Shown in pieces: positions 1 through 5,373 of a stretch of DNA of 5,373 nucleotides. The notes below the pieces were generated by a model. The model ran no database searches. It saw only the letters and a program-made list of their open reading frames with translations, and was not told where the DNA came from. How positions within the stretch are numbered: position 1 is the first letter of the stretch; each line of letters opens with the position of its first letter. A program made the position numbers and the translations under genes. The DNA is from an uncultured Lachnospiraceae bacterium (lineage in GTDB: Bacteria > Bacillota > Clostridia > Lachnospirales > Lachnospiraceae), in assembly GCA_947175305.1 (NCBI GenBank), contig CAMWMO010000143.1, forward strand, positions 1-5,373. The letters run 5' to 3'.

Positions 1-260
1 GTATTCGACATATCTACCAGCAAATTCTCATCTTTAAAATCGTTGAGTATATAAAAATAATATAAAACCTCTTCATTCTTATTATATGAGCTATTTTGAT
101 AGCACATTTTTTTCCCTAGTTGATCATAGATTGCTTGTGATATTTCATCATCAGCCTTTTTGTTCGTTACAATATAACGATCATTGCCACAACCAGTTAT
201 CGATATTACAAGCAAAAAGATAAGAATCAATATAATGCCTCTGGAAATTTGACTTTTCAT
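1..260 (-). CDS. Small predicted lipoprotein, 3' end outside window
   Basis: Function not recognised. The first 86 codons are present and the reading frame leaves the window still open. The N-terminus is a lipoprotein signal: M-K-S-Q-I-S-R, then a hydrophobic stretch (residues about 8-22) and the lipobox I-T-G-C with Cys24 as the expected lipidated residue, so the mature protein should be anchored to the outer face of the membrane. The mature part seen so far is polar, with a KKADDE segment and a tyrosine-rich stretch near residues 66-70. An in-frame ATG also exists at 266, but I chose the ATG at 260. The AAGGTG ribosome binding site sits 6 nt before it and would be nearly touching the ATG at 266. 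The gene starts only 13 nt after the stop of the preceding large gene, so the two are probably co-transcribed and translationally coupled. G+C is about 29 percent by hand count, clearly lower than in recX or rny. A partner or protective role for the preceding secreted protein is only a positional inference. Confidence 0.75.
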   Translation of the reverse strand, partial: MKSQISRGIILILIFLLVISITGCGNDRYIVTNKKADDEISQAIYDQLGKKMCYQNSSYNKNEEVLYYFYILNDFKDENLLVDMSN

Positions 261-272
261 AGCCATCACCTT
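261..272 (-). promoter_or_regulatory. Ribosome binding site deciding the lipoprotein start
   Basis: The minus strand reads AAGGTGATGGCT followed by ATG (258-260). The AAGGTG element is correctly spaced for the ATG at 260 and too close for the ATG at 266. It lies between the stop codon of the large upstream gene (274-276) and the lipoprotein start, which fits translational coupling. Confidence 0.55.
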
Positions 273-273
273 G

Positions 274-1560
274 TCAATATACGGAAAGAATATTGGAACA
301 ATAACCTAGTTTGTTCGCATACAAATCATAATCAATATAATAAATATGTCCCCAGCTTTCCACTTCTAGGATATATTTATATTGCATAGGCTGATCGCTG
401 GCATACTTGTGCAACCCTATTATTGTCATATAATGGGATTTTGCCGTTCCATCATCCTTACTTTCTGTTTTTTCTTTGGCATTCTCTAAACTAGAATATA
501 ATCTAATTGGGTCATCGTCGCTGAAAGTATGGTATGCAAATACTACCGGTATATCCTTATTCAGCATACTTTCAATGTCATTCACTATGTCCCGTTTCTG
601 TTTATCAAATGCCTCCGCGTTGTATCTTGCCCATTCAACACTTGTACTGGAATTACCGTTTGCACTCAAGAAATCACTGAATCCTCTTTTCATTTGCCCT
701 GGAAATACTCCGACATTTATACTCAAGCTGTCACCGCGAATTTTATATTTTTTCCCATACTGCTCTTCTACATAGTCCATGTAAGCATCCTTATTACATA
801 ATCCGGTTTGTTGGAAATCTGCATCAAACGTAGAGGGTACACTTAAATTGTAACCGTTGTTTTGAATTGTCATATATAACTCTGCATCACTCATAGCGAT
901 CGTTCCGCATCCTAAATTAGCTAAACGATAATATTTATCATATCGCAGCTTCTCCTGACCTATTAATCCATTGGGGTCACCCTCAAAAAATGCCTTGTTT
1001 TCCCACCAGCCTTGATCTCCGCCGTCGTAGGACTTATTGTTATTGTCCACGATATTTAGATACGAATATTTGCTGTTCAGTTTTGCAACTTGACAATAAT
1101 CCGCCGTCAGCGGTCTGTCATCCACATTATCCAGCAGCCGGTCATCGTCCGAGTCTTTCCGGTCCGGATAACTCCTCATCTCGAAGTATGTAACATTAAG
1201 TGATAGACCGTTTCCAATATATCTTTTATCCACATTGTAAACAATGCCTGTTTCCTGATAATCCGTTAGGCCGTCTCCATCCGAGTCCGGATTCGTCGGG
1301 TCGGTATGGATGATATGCTCATTCGGTAGTTTCATCCCCGCAGTTTCATAAATATCATAAAGACCGTCGCCGTCCGCATCCGTAGGATCAATCTGCTCTG
1401 TTGTGTTACCTATGACACTGGCAAAGACCGTCTCCAGCTGACCCGCAGTAGACGCATAATAATATTCTCCCCCTGTCTGCGTTGTCATACTTTGCAAAGT
1501 TCTGTGGGTAGCTGCATTCGCTACATTTACAGCATAAATCTGAATGCCCCAGCTATACAT
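274..1560 (-). CDS. Downstream piece of frameshifted VWA surface protein: VWA end, TSP3 repeats, papain-like domain
   Basis: This 428-residue open frame is the second half of one gene rather than an independent gene. No Shine-Dalgarno sequence precedes its ATG, and its first 50 residues (WGIQIYAVNV, then a TGGEYYYAS segment and QLETVF) are the last strand and helices of a von Willebrand A domain whose start lies in the preceding frame. Residues about 58-150 hold TSP3-type calcium-binding loops (DADGDGLYD, DSDGDGLTD, DSDDDRLLD). Residues about 205-428 look like a papain-fold domain. The motif NLGCGTIAMSD holds the probable nucleophile Cys218, SHYMTIIG holds the probable His376, and VESWG (residues 400-404) resembles the NSWG motif of papain but with Glu401 in place of the Asn. 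The resemblance to C39-like or papain-like peptidases rests on motifs only, and the domain could equally be an inactive or toxin-type papain fold. The TGA stop at 274-276 is followed after 13 nt by a lipoprotein gene. The part coding for the C-terminal domain is more AT-rich than the repeat-coding part. Confidence 0.72.
   Translation of the reverse strand: MYSWGIQIYAVNVANAATHRTLQSMTTQTGGEYYYASTAGQLETVFASVIGNTTEQIDPTDADGDGLYDIYETAGMKLPNEHIIHTDPTNPDSDGDGLTDYQETGIVYNVDKRYIGNGLSLNVTYFEMRSYPDRKDSDDDRLLDNVDDRPLTADYCQVAKLNSKYSYLNIVDNNNKSYDGGDQGWWENKAFFEGDPNGLIGQEKLRYDKYYRLANLGCGTIAMSDAELYMTIQNNGYNLSVPSTFDADFQQTGLCNKDAYMDYVEEQYGKKYKIRGDSLSINVGVFPGQMKRGFSDFLSANGNSSTSVEWARYNAEAFDKQKRDIVNDIESMLNKDIPVVFAYHTFSDDDPIRLYSSLENAKEKTESKDDGTAKSHYMTIIGLHKYASDQPMQYKYILEVESWGHIYYIDYDLYANKLGYCSNILSVY
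1111..1386 (-). repeat. Second group of TSP3 calcium-binding repeats (coding)
   Basis: This stretch codes for about three DxDxDGxxD loops placed between the VWA domain and the papain-like domain: DADGDGLYD, DSDGDGLTD and the degenerate DSDDDRLLD. The middle loop is encoded by DNA closely similar to the copies in the first repeat group (compare 1258-1290 with 2681-2712). These loops are known in other bacterial surface proteins as calcium-stiffened spacers. Confidence 0.7.
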
Positions 1561-3347
1561 CTGTCGATCGTTGACTGTACATAATTGACATCACCGTCAC
1601 AGATCAGCACCATTATTTTTTGTTTATCGCATTCATGCTTATCAAATGCCGATAATGCCGTGACCAGTCCACTATTTACATCAGTTCCACCGCTTGCGTA
1701 CAGCATTGAGACCGCTTTTCTTATTGCTTCCTTATCAGTCGTAAAGCCTTGCTTTAATGAGCTTATATGGCTAAAGGTGATAAGAGCGGCTTCATCACTT
1801 ATCTGCATGGAATCGATAAAATTCCCCATCGCCGTTTTAGCCATATTGATCCTGGTCCCGGACATACTGCCGGATACATCTACCACAAAAGCAATATCAA
1901 AATAGTTCTTCAAAATATCACCGGAAGAACTGTTGCGATAGTCTATATTTTCCCGCCATGCATCATACCACAATGATCTGTCTACAATCATGTAGGTTGA
2001 GAAATGGGTTGTTGTATAGGTGACTGTATGGTTAGAAGTATCGATCACGCTATCTTCATCCAGTATCTGATACCAATTGTTCGCCTCATCATACCACATG
2101 ACAGACAAATCCGCTTCTTTGGTATCTCCCAGCGCATTCACATCATAATGGAAGGTGATATCCGCCTTTTGAAAGTCGGTGTCGCAGCCGATCTCGACGG
2201 GAACGCCGATAAGCCCCACAACGCCGCTGGAAAGCTTGTCAAAGTCATACACATCCTCAATACCAACGCGTTTCTCCGCATTACCCTTGATGCTGAGGGA
2301 AACGCTTACGACTGTAACGCCCTCATTTTTGGGATTTTTCAACTGTTCGGTCACTGTCTGGTATACGCGCTCTTCGGAGTCGATAATACCGTTGCCGTCA
2401 GTATCCTTAAGCAGCGGGCTGAACCCAAGCTTGACATCATCGTAGTCCGTCAGGCCATCACCGTCTGTATCCTCCTGTAACGGATCAGTATGATACTGGT
2501 TCAGTTCATCGAAATCTGTCAGGTTATCACGATCGGTATCACTGTTTAACGGGTCAGTGCCAAGGTCGATCTCCTCCCTGTTGTTAATACCGTCTCCATC
2601 TGGATCCTCTTTGCTGTCTATGATTCCGTCTTCATCCGTGTCCGCTATCTTCGGATCGGTTAAAGTGATATTGATCTCTTCATAATCCGTCAGGCCGTCT
2701 CCGTCCGTATCCATATACTTCGGATCTTTTATAGAATGTGAACTCAATTTATAATTCGTCGGTTCGTCTGTGCTGGTGCCCTTATTCCCGGAAAAACCGA
2801 AAGAGATCGTCTGCCCGGCATTGATGTTCGCATTATACCCGGCATTCTTGATCACATAGTGATTCCCTTCATGGCTTTCTGTGACACTATCCCATATATT
2901 GGTTATGTTACGGATAAAATCAAATTCCAGATACCAGTCTTCGATCGCGGAATCCGTATTATTTGTTATGGAAATACTTCCCGTGAAACCGTCTCCCCAG
3001 TCACTGTCCAGATGGTATGTAATGGAATAATCTTCATCCGCAACCCCTGCAATGTTTCCTAAAAGAGTATATTTCCTCGGGAATCCATGGAAGTTTTCCT
3101 GTCCGCTGATTCCAAACTCAACACTGCCATCGACCGCTATATTTTGGTTCCATCCGGCAGCATCTTCCGCTGCATCGTTATCGTCTGATCCGGATTCATC
3201 TTCGCCCGTCTGAAGGTCGCTTTCGCCTTCATCTGTCTGAAGATCACCTTCACCCGGTTCCGTTTGTGTTACCGGCAGTTCTTCCTCGGCCATTGCTTTA
3301 ATATTCATTGTACTGAAACAAATGCTCAAAATCAACAATACTGCCAA
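1527..3347 (-). CDS. Upstream piece of frameshifted secreted protein: CBM2, TSP3 repeats, truncated VWA domain
   Basis: This is a 606-codon frame beginning at TTG. A hydrophobic segment (residues 2-12) and an A-M-A/EEE cleavage-like site near residue 20 indicate secretion. An acidic low-complexity linker (about 21-65) comes next. Residues about 106-200 match the CBM2 cellulose-binding fold: SDWGDGFTGSISITNN, IEDWYLEF, ITNIWDSV, GQTISFGFSG. Trp117 and Trp152 are kept at aromatic platform positions, with Tyr171 where a Trp is usual. Residues 213-326 hold five or six TSP3 calcium-binding repeats of the DxDxDG type. A beta-rich linker with an HFSTYMI motif follows (about 345-455). A VWA domain starts near 483 with the MIDAS motif DVSGSMSG (Asp490, Ser492, Ser494), Thr555 in GGTD and Asp584 in CDGD. 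The frame goes wrong after Gly600, adds the foreign tail AFRFML and stops at TAA before the VWA fold is complete. The start is uncertain: TTG has no good ribosome binding site and the basic n-region lies upstream of it. Likely role: calcium-dependent adhesion to plant or mucosal glycans at the cell surface (inferred from domains). Confidence 0.72.
   Translation of the reverse strand: MAVLLILSICFSTMNIKAMAEEELPVTQTEPGEGDLQTDEGESDLQTGEDESGSDDNDAAEDAAGWNQNIAVDGSVEFGISGQENFHGFPRKYTLLGNIAGVADEDYSITYHLDSDWGDGFTGSISITNNTDSAIEDWYLEFDFIRNITNIWDSVTESHEGNHYVIKNAGYNANINAGQTISFGFSGNKGTSTDEPTNYKLSSHSIKDPKYMDTDGDGLTDYEEINITLTDPKIADTDEDGIIDSKEDPDGDGINNREEIDLGTDPLNSDTDRDNLTDFDELNQYHTDPLQEDTDGDGLTDYDDVKLGFSPLLKDTDGNGIIDSEERVYQTVTEQLKNPKNEGVTVVSVSLSIKGNAEKRVGIEDVYDFDKLSSGVVGLIGVPVEIGCDTDFQKADITFHYDVNALGDTKEADLSVMWYDEANNWYQILDEDSVIDTSNHTVTYTTTHFSTYMIVDRSLWYDAWRENIDYRNSSSGDILKNYFDIAFVVDVSGSMSGTRINMAKTAMGNFIDSMQISDEAALITFSHISSLKQGFTTDKEAIRKAVSMLYASGGTDVNSGLVTALSAFDKHECDKQKIMVLICDGDVNYVQSTIDRCIAGAFRFML
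2370..2711 (-). repeat. First group of TSP3 calcium-binding repeats (coding)
   Basis: This stretch codes for residues 213-326 of the upstream piece, with the loops DTDGDGLTD, DTDEDGIID, DPDGDGINN, DTDRDNLTD, DTDGDGLTD and DTDGNGIID. They are spaced by short TDP or SP turns. At DNA level the copies at 2681-2712 and 2441-2472 are nearly the same over about 30 bases, so the array is prone to recombination. The repeats form an acidic spacer between the CBM2-like domain and the beta-rich and VWA part. Confidence 0.8.
3198..3251 (-). repeat. Imperfect 27-bp tandem repeat in the acidic linker
   Basis: Two adjacent 27-base units (3225-3251 and 3198-3224) encode EGDLQTDEG and ESDLQTGED. They share the core CTTCAGAC and a GAA/GGC-rich frame. 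The repeat lies in the low-complexity acidic linker right after the signal peptide, a place where copy number can change without harm to a folded domain. Confidence 0.6.
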
Positions 3348-3392
3348 AGCTTTTTTTGTTGCTCTTTTTGTTCGTTTATGTCAAGTCTATGT

Positions 3393-3420
3393 AATGTAAT
3401 AAAGTAATTACTCACAGCAA
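3393..3420 (-). promoter_or_regulatory. Weak candidate promoter of the large secreted-protein gene
   Basis: On the minus strand TTGCTG (3415-3420) and TACATT (3393-3398) are separated by 16 nt, a poor match to sigma-A elements. The region between the rny terminator and the TTG start holds no better pair. A TTGACA at 3379-3384 has no usable -10 element at the right distance. Three GTAAT units (3391-3408) and the palindrome GTAATTAC (3404-3411) lie here and could be an operator, but they may also be chance in AT-rich DNA. Confidence 0.2.
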
Positions 3421-3430
3421 CTGGGAAAAG

Positions 3431-3462
3431 AAAAACCCCGCAGAATACTCTGCGGGGTTTTT
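3431..3462 (-). terminator. Bidirectional intrinsic terminator after rny
   Basis: This is a perfect inverted repeat with 14-bp arms (3431-3444 and 3449-3462) around a 4-base loop. The GC core CCCCGCAGA pairs with TCTGCGGGG, and the arms end in A5 and T5. Read on the minus strand, the hairpin begins two bases past the rny stop codon and ends in TTTTTCTTTT, a classic Rho-independent signal. The A/T symmetry would also terminate transcription from the other side, though no plus-strand gene is seen. It separates rny from the accessory gene. Confidence 0.93.
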
Positions 3463-3465
3463 GTA

Positions 3466-5022
3466 CTATTTAGCATAGTCTATGACGCGGCTTTCACGGA
3501 TCACATTTATCTTGATCTGTCCGGGATATTCCAATTCAGCTTCGATCTGCTTGGAAATATCTCTTGCGAGCAGCACCATATCAGAATCGTTGATCTGTTC
3601 CGGAACTACCATTACACGAATCTCTCTACCTGCTTGAATAGCAAAAGATTTGTCCACACCTTTGAAATTGTTTGTGATGTCTTCTAATTGTTTCAGTCTT
3701 GTTGTATATGTCTCTAATGTCTCTCTTCTTGCTCCCGGTCTCGCCGCAGAAATCGTATCTGCCGCCTGCACCAGACACGCAATCAAAGTCTGTGCTTCCA
3801 CATCGCCGTGGTGAGACTCTACCGCGTTGATAACAACCGGGCCTTCCTTATACTTCCTACACAGTTCCACACCCAGCTGGATATGGGATCCTTCCATCTC
3901 GTGATCTACAGACTTACCGATATCATGCAGTAAACCTGCACGCTTCGCCATTCTGACATCCAGTCCCATTTCCGCTGCCAGAAGTCCGGACAGCTGTGCC
4001 ACCTCGATGGAATGCTTTAATGCGTTCTGACCATAACTGGTTCTGAACTTCATCTTACCAAGCAATCTCACCAGCTCCGGATGAATACCATGTACACCGA
4101 CCTCGAGGGTGGCTGCTTCGCCCTCCTCTTTGATCATGACTTCAACTTCCTTCTGCGCCTTCTCGACCATCTCCTCGATCCTGGCCGGATGGATTCTCCC
4201 GTCCACGATCAACTTTTCGAGTGCGATCCTGGCTACTTCTCTTCGGATCGGATCAAAGCCGGAAAGAATAACTGCTTCAGGCGTATCATCAATGATCAGA
4301 TCCACACCGGTCATCGTTTCGAGAGTTCTGATATTACGTCCCTCTCTACCGATGATCCTGCCTTTCATCTCATCGTTGGGAAGCTGCACCACTGAAATCG
4401 TGGTCTCGGACACATGATCAGCCGCACATTTCTGAATGGCTGTGACGACATATTCCTTCGCCTTCTTGTCCGCTTCCTCCTTCGCTCTGCTCTCCATCTC
4501 CTTGATCATGACAGCAGTTTCGTGTTTTACTTCATCCTCAACAATTTTCAACAGATAATCTTTTGCTTGTTCGGAGGTTAAACCAGAGATTCGTTCCAGT
4601 TCCTGTAATCTTTGCTCATTCAGCTTGGAAATTTCTTCTCGCTGTTTAGCCAGAGCCTCTTCCTTCGCTGCCAAGCTTGCTTCTTTTTTCTCAATAGCGT
4701 CCGCTTTCTTATCGATGTTCTCTTCCTTCTGCTGCACACGACGCTCATAGCGCTGCGCCTCGGCACGACGTTCCTTGATTTCCTTGTCGAGCTCATTCTT
4801 TGTACGAATGGACTCTTCCTTGACCTCAAGCAACGACTCACGCTTCTTCGTCTCAGCAGTTTTGAGAGCTTCATCGATGATCTCTCTTGCTTTCTCATCC
4901 GCATTGCCAAGCTTTGCTTCCGTCATCTTTTTTTGATATTTGGTCGCAATCAGGGCTGCTGCCGGAACTGAGATCACAAGTGTGACAACTATTGCTAACA
5001 CAATTTGCACAACTTGCGGCAT
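3466..5022 (-). CDS. rny: Ribonuclease Y, membrane-anchored endoribonuclease
   Basis: Complete at 518 residues, the usual family length. RNase Y starts bulk mRNA decay in many Firmicutes by endonucleolytic cuts in single-stranded AU-rich RNA with a preference for 5'-monophosphate ends, acting at the membrane with partner RNases and a helicase. Domains seen: an N-terminal membrane segment (about 4-26), a long charged coiled coil rich in Glu, Lys and Arg (about 30-200), and a KH RNA-binding domain (about 209-275) with the [12 protein letters not shown] motif containing the GxxG loop at 225-228. The HD-type metal-dependent domain (about 335-430) has His337, the His366-Asp367 pair in LLHDIGK, His404-His405 in SHHGD and Asp422 in [15 protein letters not shown]. 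The C-terminus carries the family signature [14 protein letters not shown] and IRESR. The start is fixed by the strong AAGGAGG site and the immediately following membrane segment. It lies 126 nt after recX, has its own promoter and leader, and ends in a strong terminator. Confidence 0.98.
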   Translation of the reverse strand: MPQVVQIVLAIVVTLVISVPAAALIATKYQKKMTEAKLGNADEKAREIIDEALKTAETKKRESLLEVKEESIRTKNELDKEIKERRAEAQRYERRVQQKEENIDKKADAIEKKEASLAAKEEALAKQREEISKLNEQRLQELERISGLTSEQAKDYLLKIVEDEVKHETAVMIKEMESRAKEEADKKAKEYVVTAIQKCAADHVSETTISVVQLPNDEMKGRIIGREGRNIRTLETMTGVDLIIDDTPEAVILSGFDPIRREVARIALEKLIVDGRIHPARIEEMVEKAQKEVEVMIKEEGEAATLEVGVHGIHPELVRLLGKMKFRTSYGQNALKHSIEVAQLSGLLAAEMGLDVRMAKRAGLLHDIGKSVDHEMEGSHIQLGVELCRKYKEGPVVINAVESHHGDVEAQTLIACLVQAADTISAARPGARRETLETYTTRLKQLEDITNNFKGVDKSFAIQAGREIRVMVVPEQINDSDMVLLARDISKQIEAELEYPGQIKINVIRESRVIDYAK

Positions 5023-5127
5023 TACAGGAGCACCTCCTTATTTAGTTTTCATTGTACATTACCTAATCTATTGACGGCTGCCAGGGCCTTCCGTACCATA
5101 GCAACCCGATAGTAAGCAAACTACAAC
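5023..5127 (-). other. rny: Predicted 5' leader of rny mRNA
   Basis: This untranslated stretch lies between the predicted start of transcription and the rny start codon. It contains a 16-codon open frame (5049-5099, MVRKALAAVNRLGNVQ) that ends about 10 nt before the rny Shine-Dalgarno, and short complementary segments such as ACGG and CCGT flanking a GGC-rich loop. No known riboswitch or T-box pattern was recognised, and no terminator-like hairpin with a T run is present. Confidence 0.4.
5031..5039 (-). promoter_or_regulatory. Strong Shine-Dalgarno of rny, within a small inverted repeat
   Basis: The minus strand reads AAGGAGGTG, nine bases, followed by a 9-base spacer (CTCCTGTA plus one base by how the site is cut) and ATG. 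The GGAG of the site can pair with the CTCC just after it (GGAGGTGCTCC), a 4-bp stem with a 3-base loop that is weak on its own. Confidence 0.85.
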
Positions 5128-5133
5128 GTATTA

Positions 5134-5162
5134 ATTTTATACCGGATTTTATGTTATGTCAA
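5134..5162 (-). promoter_or_regulatory. Sigma-A-type promoter of rny overlapping the recX 3' end
   Basis: A perfect -35 hexamer TTGACA (5157-5162) is followed after exactly 17 nt by TAAAAT (5134-5139), one mismatch from the consensus -10. The -35 lies inside the last codons of recX (Leu-Asp-Ile). Transcription would begin near 5127, giving a leader of about 105 nt before the rny start codon. This lets rny be expressed apart from recA-recX. Confidence 0.7.
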
Positions 5163-5373
5163 GCGAAAGAGCTCTGTTGATTGCCTCGGAATGAAAGCCC
5201 CTGCGATAAAGAAATGCGTACATTCTCTGTTTTTCCTGTCTCGTAGCCATTTTCGCATCATACTTTTTTTTCTGTAAAAGGGCTTTGATCATGGTCTCTT
5301 CATCCTGACTCGTGCCCTCCTCCTCCAATTCGGTAAAAACCTGCTGGATGAGCTTCCTGTCAATCCCCTTGCG
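5149..5373 (-). CDS. recX: RecX regulatory protein, C-terminal part (start outside window)
   Basis: The last 74 codons are present, entering in frame at the window edge and ending with TAA at 5149-5151. RecX binds RecA filaments and limits or tunes recombination and the SOS response in the cytoplasm. The fragment shows the helical repeat pattern of the family C-terminus: RKGIDRKLIQQVFTELEEE, then ETMIKALLQKKKYD, KQRMYAFLYRRGF and HSEAINRAL. The yL-x-RRGF-s-x-e-x-I motif is the most telling element. Placement directly upstream of rny agrees with the recA-recX-rny order known in many Clostridia, so recA probably lies just beyond the window. The end of the gene also holds the -35 element of the rny promoter. 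Confidence 0.88.
   Translation of the reverse strand, partial: RKGIDRKLIQQVFTELEEEGTSQDEETMIKALLQKKKYDAKMATRQEKQRMYAFLYRRGFHSEAINRALSLDIT

Larger units (their letters stand above)
274..3347 (-). pseudogene. Whole locus: one secreted CBM2-TSP3-VWA-TSP3-papain-like gene broken by a frameshift
   Basis: The two open frames overlap by 34 nt and together give a single continuous domain series of about 1024 residues. Restoring one G in the GGGG run at 1547-1550 (minus-strand reading) converts the junction to RCIAGGIQIYAVNV, which is what a VWA domain needs at this point. No canonical -1 slippery heptamer of the X-XXY-YYZ type is present, because the codons are GCT GGG GCA, so programmed frameshifting is unlikely. 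A second lesion may sit at the 5' end, where the signal peptide n-region lacks a start codon. Whether this is a true pseudogene, a phase-variable allele or a sequencing or assembly error cannot be settled from this single sequence. Confidence 0.6.

Noticed and set aside
476..801. Plus-strand open frames of 90 to 99 codons
   Set aside because: They lie opposite the papain-like coding region, lack ribosome binding sites and show no recognisable domain. The minus-strand frame carries clear motifs.
1540..1560. Programmed -1 ribosomal frameshifting joining the two halves
   Set aside because: The codons at the shift are GCT GGG GCA, which do not form an X-XXY-YYZ slippery heptamer. I see no strong downstream stem or upstream Shine-Dalgarno-like stimulator, and a stable truncated VWA product would make little sense.
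2004..2480. Plus-strand open frame of 158 codons
   Set aside because: It is a shadow of the TSP3 and beta-rich coding region on the minus strand, with no ribosome binding site and no protein-like pattern of its own.
2370..2711. Repeated DNA as a CRISPR array
   Set aside because: The repeats are in frame, imperfect, encode acidic calcium-binding loops and have no uniform spacers.
3356..3384. TTGACA at 3379-3384 as the -35 of the large gene
   Set aside because: At 17 or 18 nt spacing the next hexamers are CAACAA or AACAAA, not a -10 element, and transcription would start almost at the TTG codon.
3431..3462. The strong inverted repeat as an attachment site or mobile-element end
   Set aside because: Position just past the rny stop, the GC core and the T run fit an intrinsic terminator. 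No transposase, integrase or matching second end is present.
4620..4910. Minus-strand open frame of 96 codons, rich in Arg and Lys
   Set aside because: It is another frame of the rny coiled-coil region, whose repetitive Glu/Lys codons give long basic shadow frames.

Overview
All genes in this window read on the minus strand, so gene order runs from high to low coordinates. The content suggests a Clostridia-type Firmicute, most likely a Lachnospiraceae-like gut or rumen bacterium. This rests on the recX-then-rny order, an RNase Y of the Gram-positive type, strong AAGGAGG ribosome binding sites, moderate G+C in the core genes, and a secreted CBM2/TSP3/VWA protein. The lineage call is an inference, because no rRNA or other marker is present.

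Core part (5373 to 3431): the C-terminal 74 codons of recX (RecA regulator) end at 5149. A good sigma-A promoter overlapping the recX end drives rny, the complete 518-aa membrane-anchored endoribonuclease RNase Y. Its mRNA would carry a leader of about 105 nt. A perfect 14-bp GC-rich hairpin with T/A arms lies two bases beyond the rny stop and isolates this unit.

Accessory part (3420 to 1): a large surface or secreted protein gene occupies 3347-274. Its modules are a signal peptide, an acidic linker, a CBM2-like carbohydrate-binding domain, bacterial TSP3 calcium-binding repeats, a beta-rich linker, a von Willebrand A domain, a second TSP3 group, and a C-terminal papain-like domain with Cys and His motifs and a SWG motif. 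The gene is interrupted by a -1 frameshift inside the VWA domain, at a GGGG run (1547-1550). As written it encodes 606-aa and 428-aa pieces that would make one protein of about 1024 aa. The 5' end also looks damaged: the basic n-region of the signal peptide is encoded upstream of the only usable start (TTG), but has no start codon. A small AT-rich lipoprotein gene begins 13 nt after the large gene and runs off the window.

The most interesting point is the linkage of a multi-domain secreted protein ending in a papain-like domain with a tightly coupled lipoprotein, directly beside a conserved core locus. The main caution is that the large gene appears broken, either truly, phase-variably, or through sequence error.
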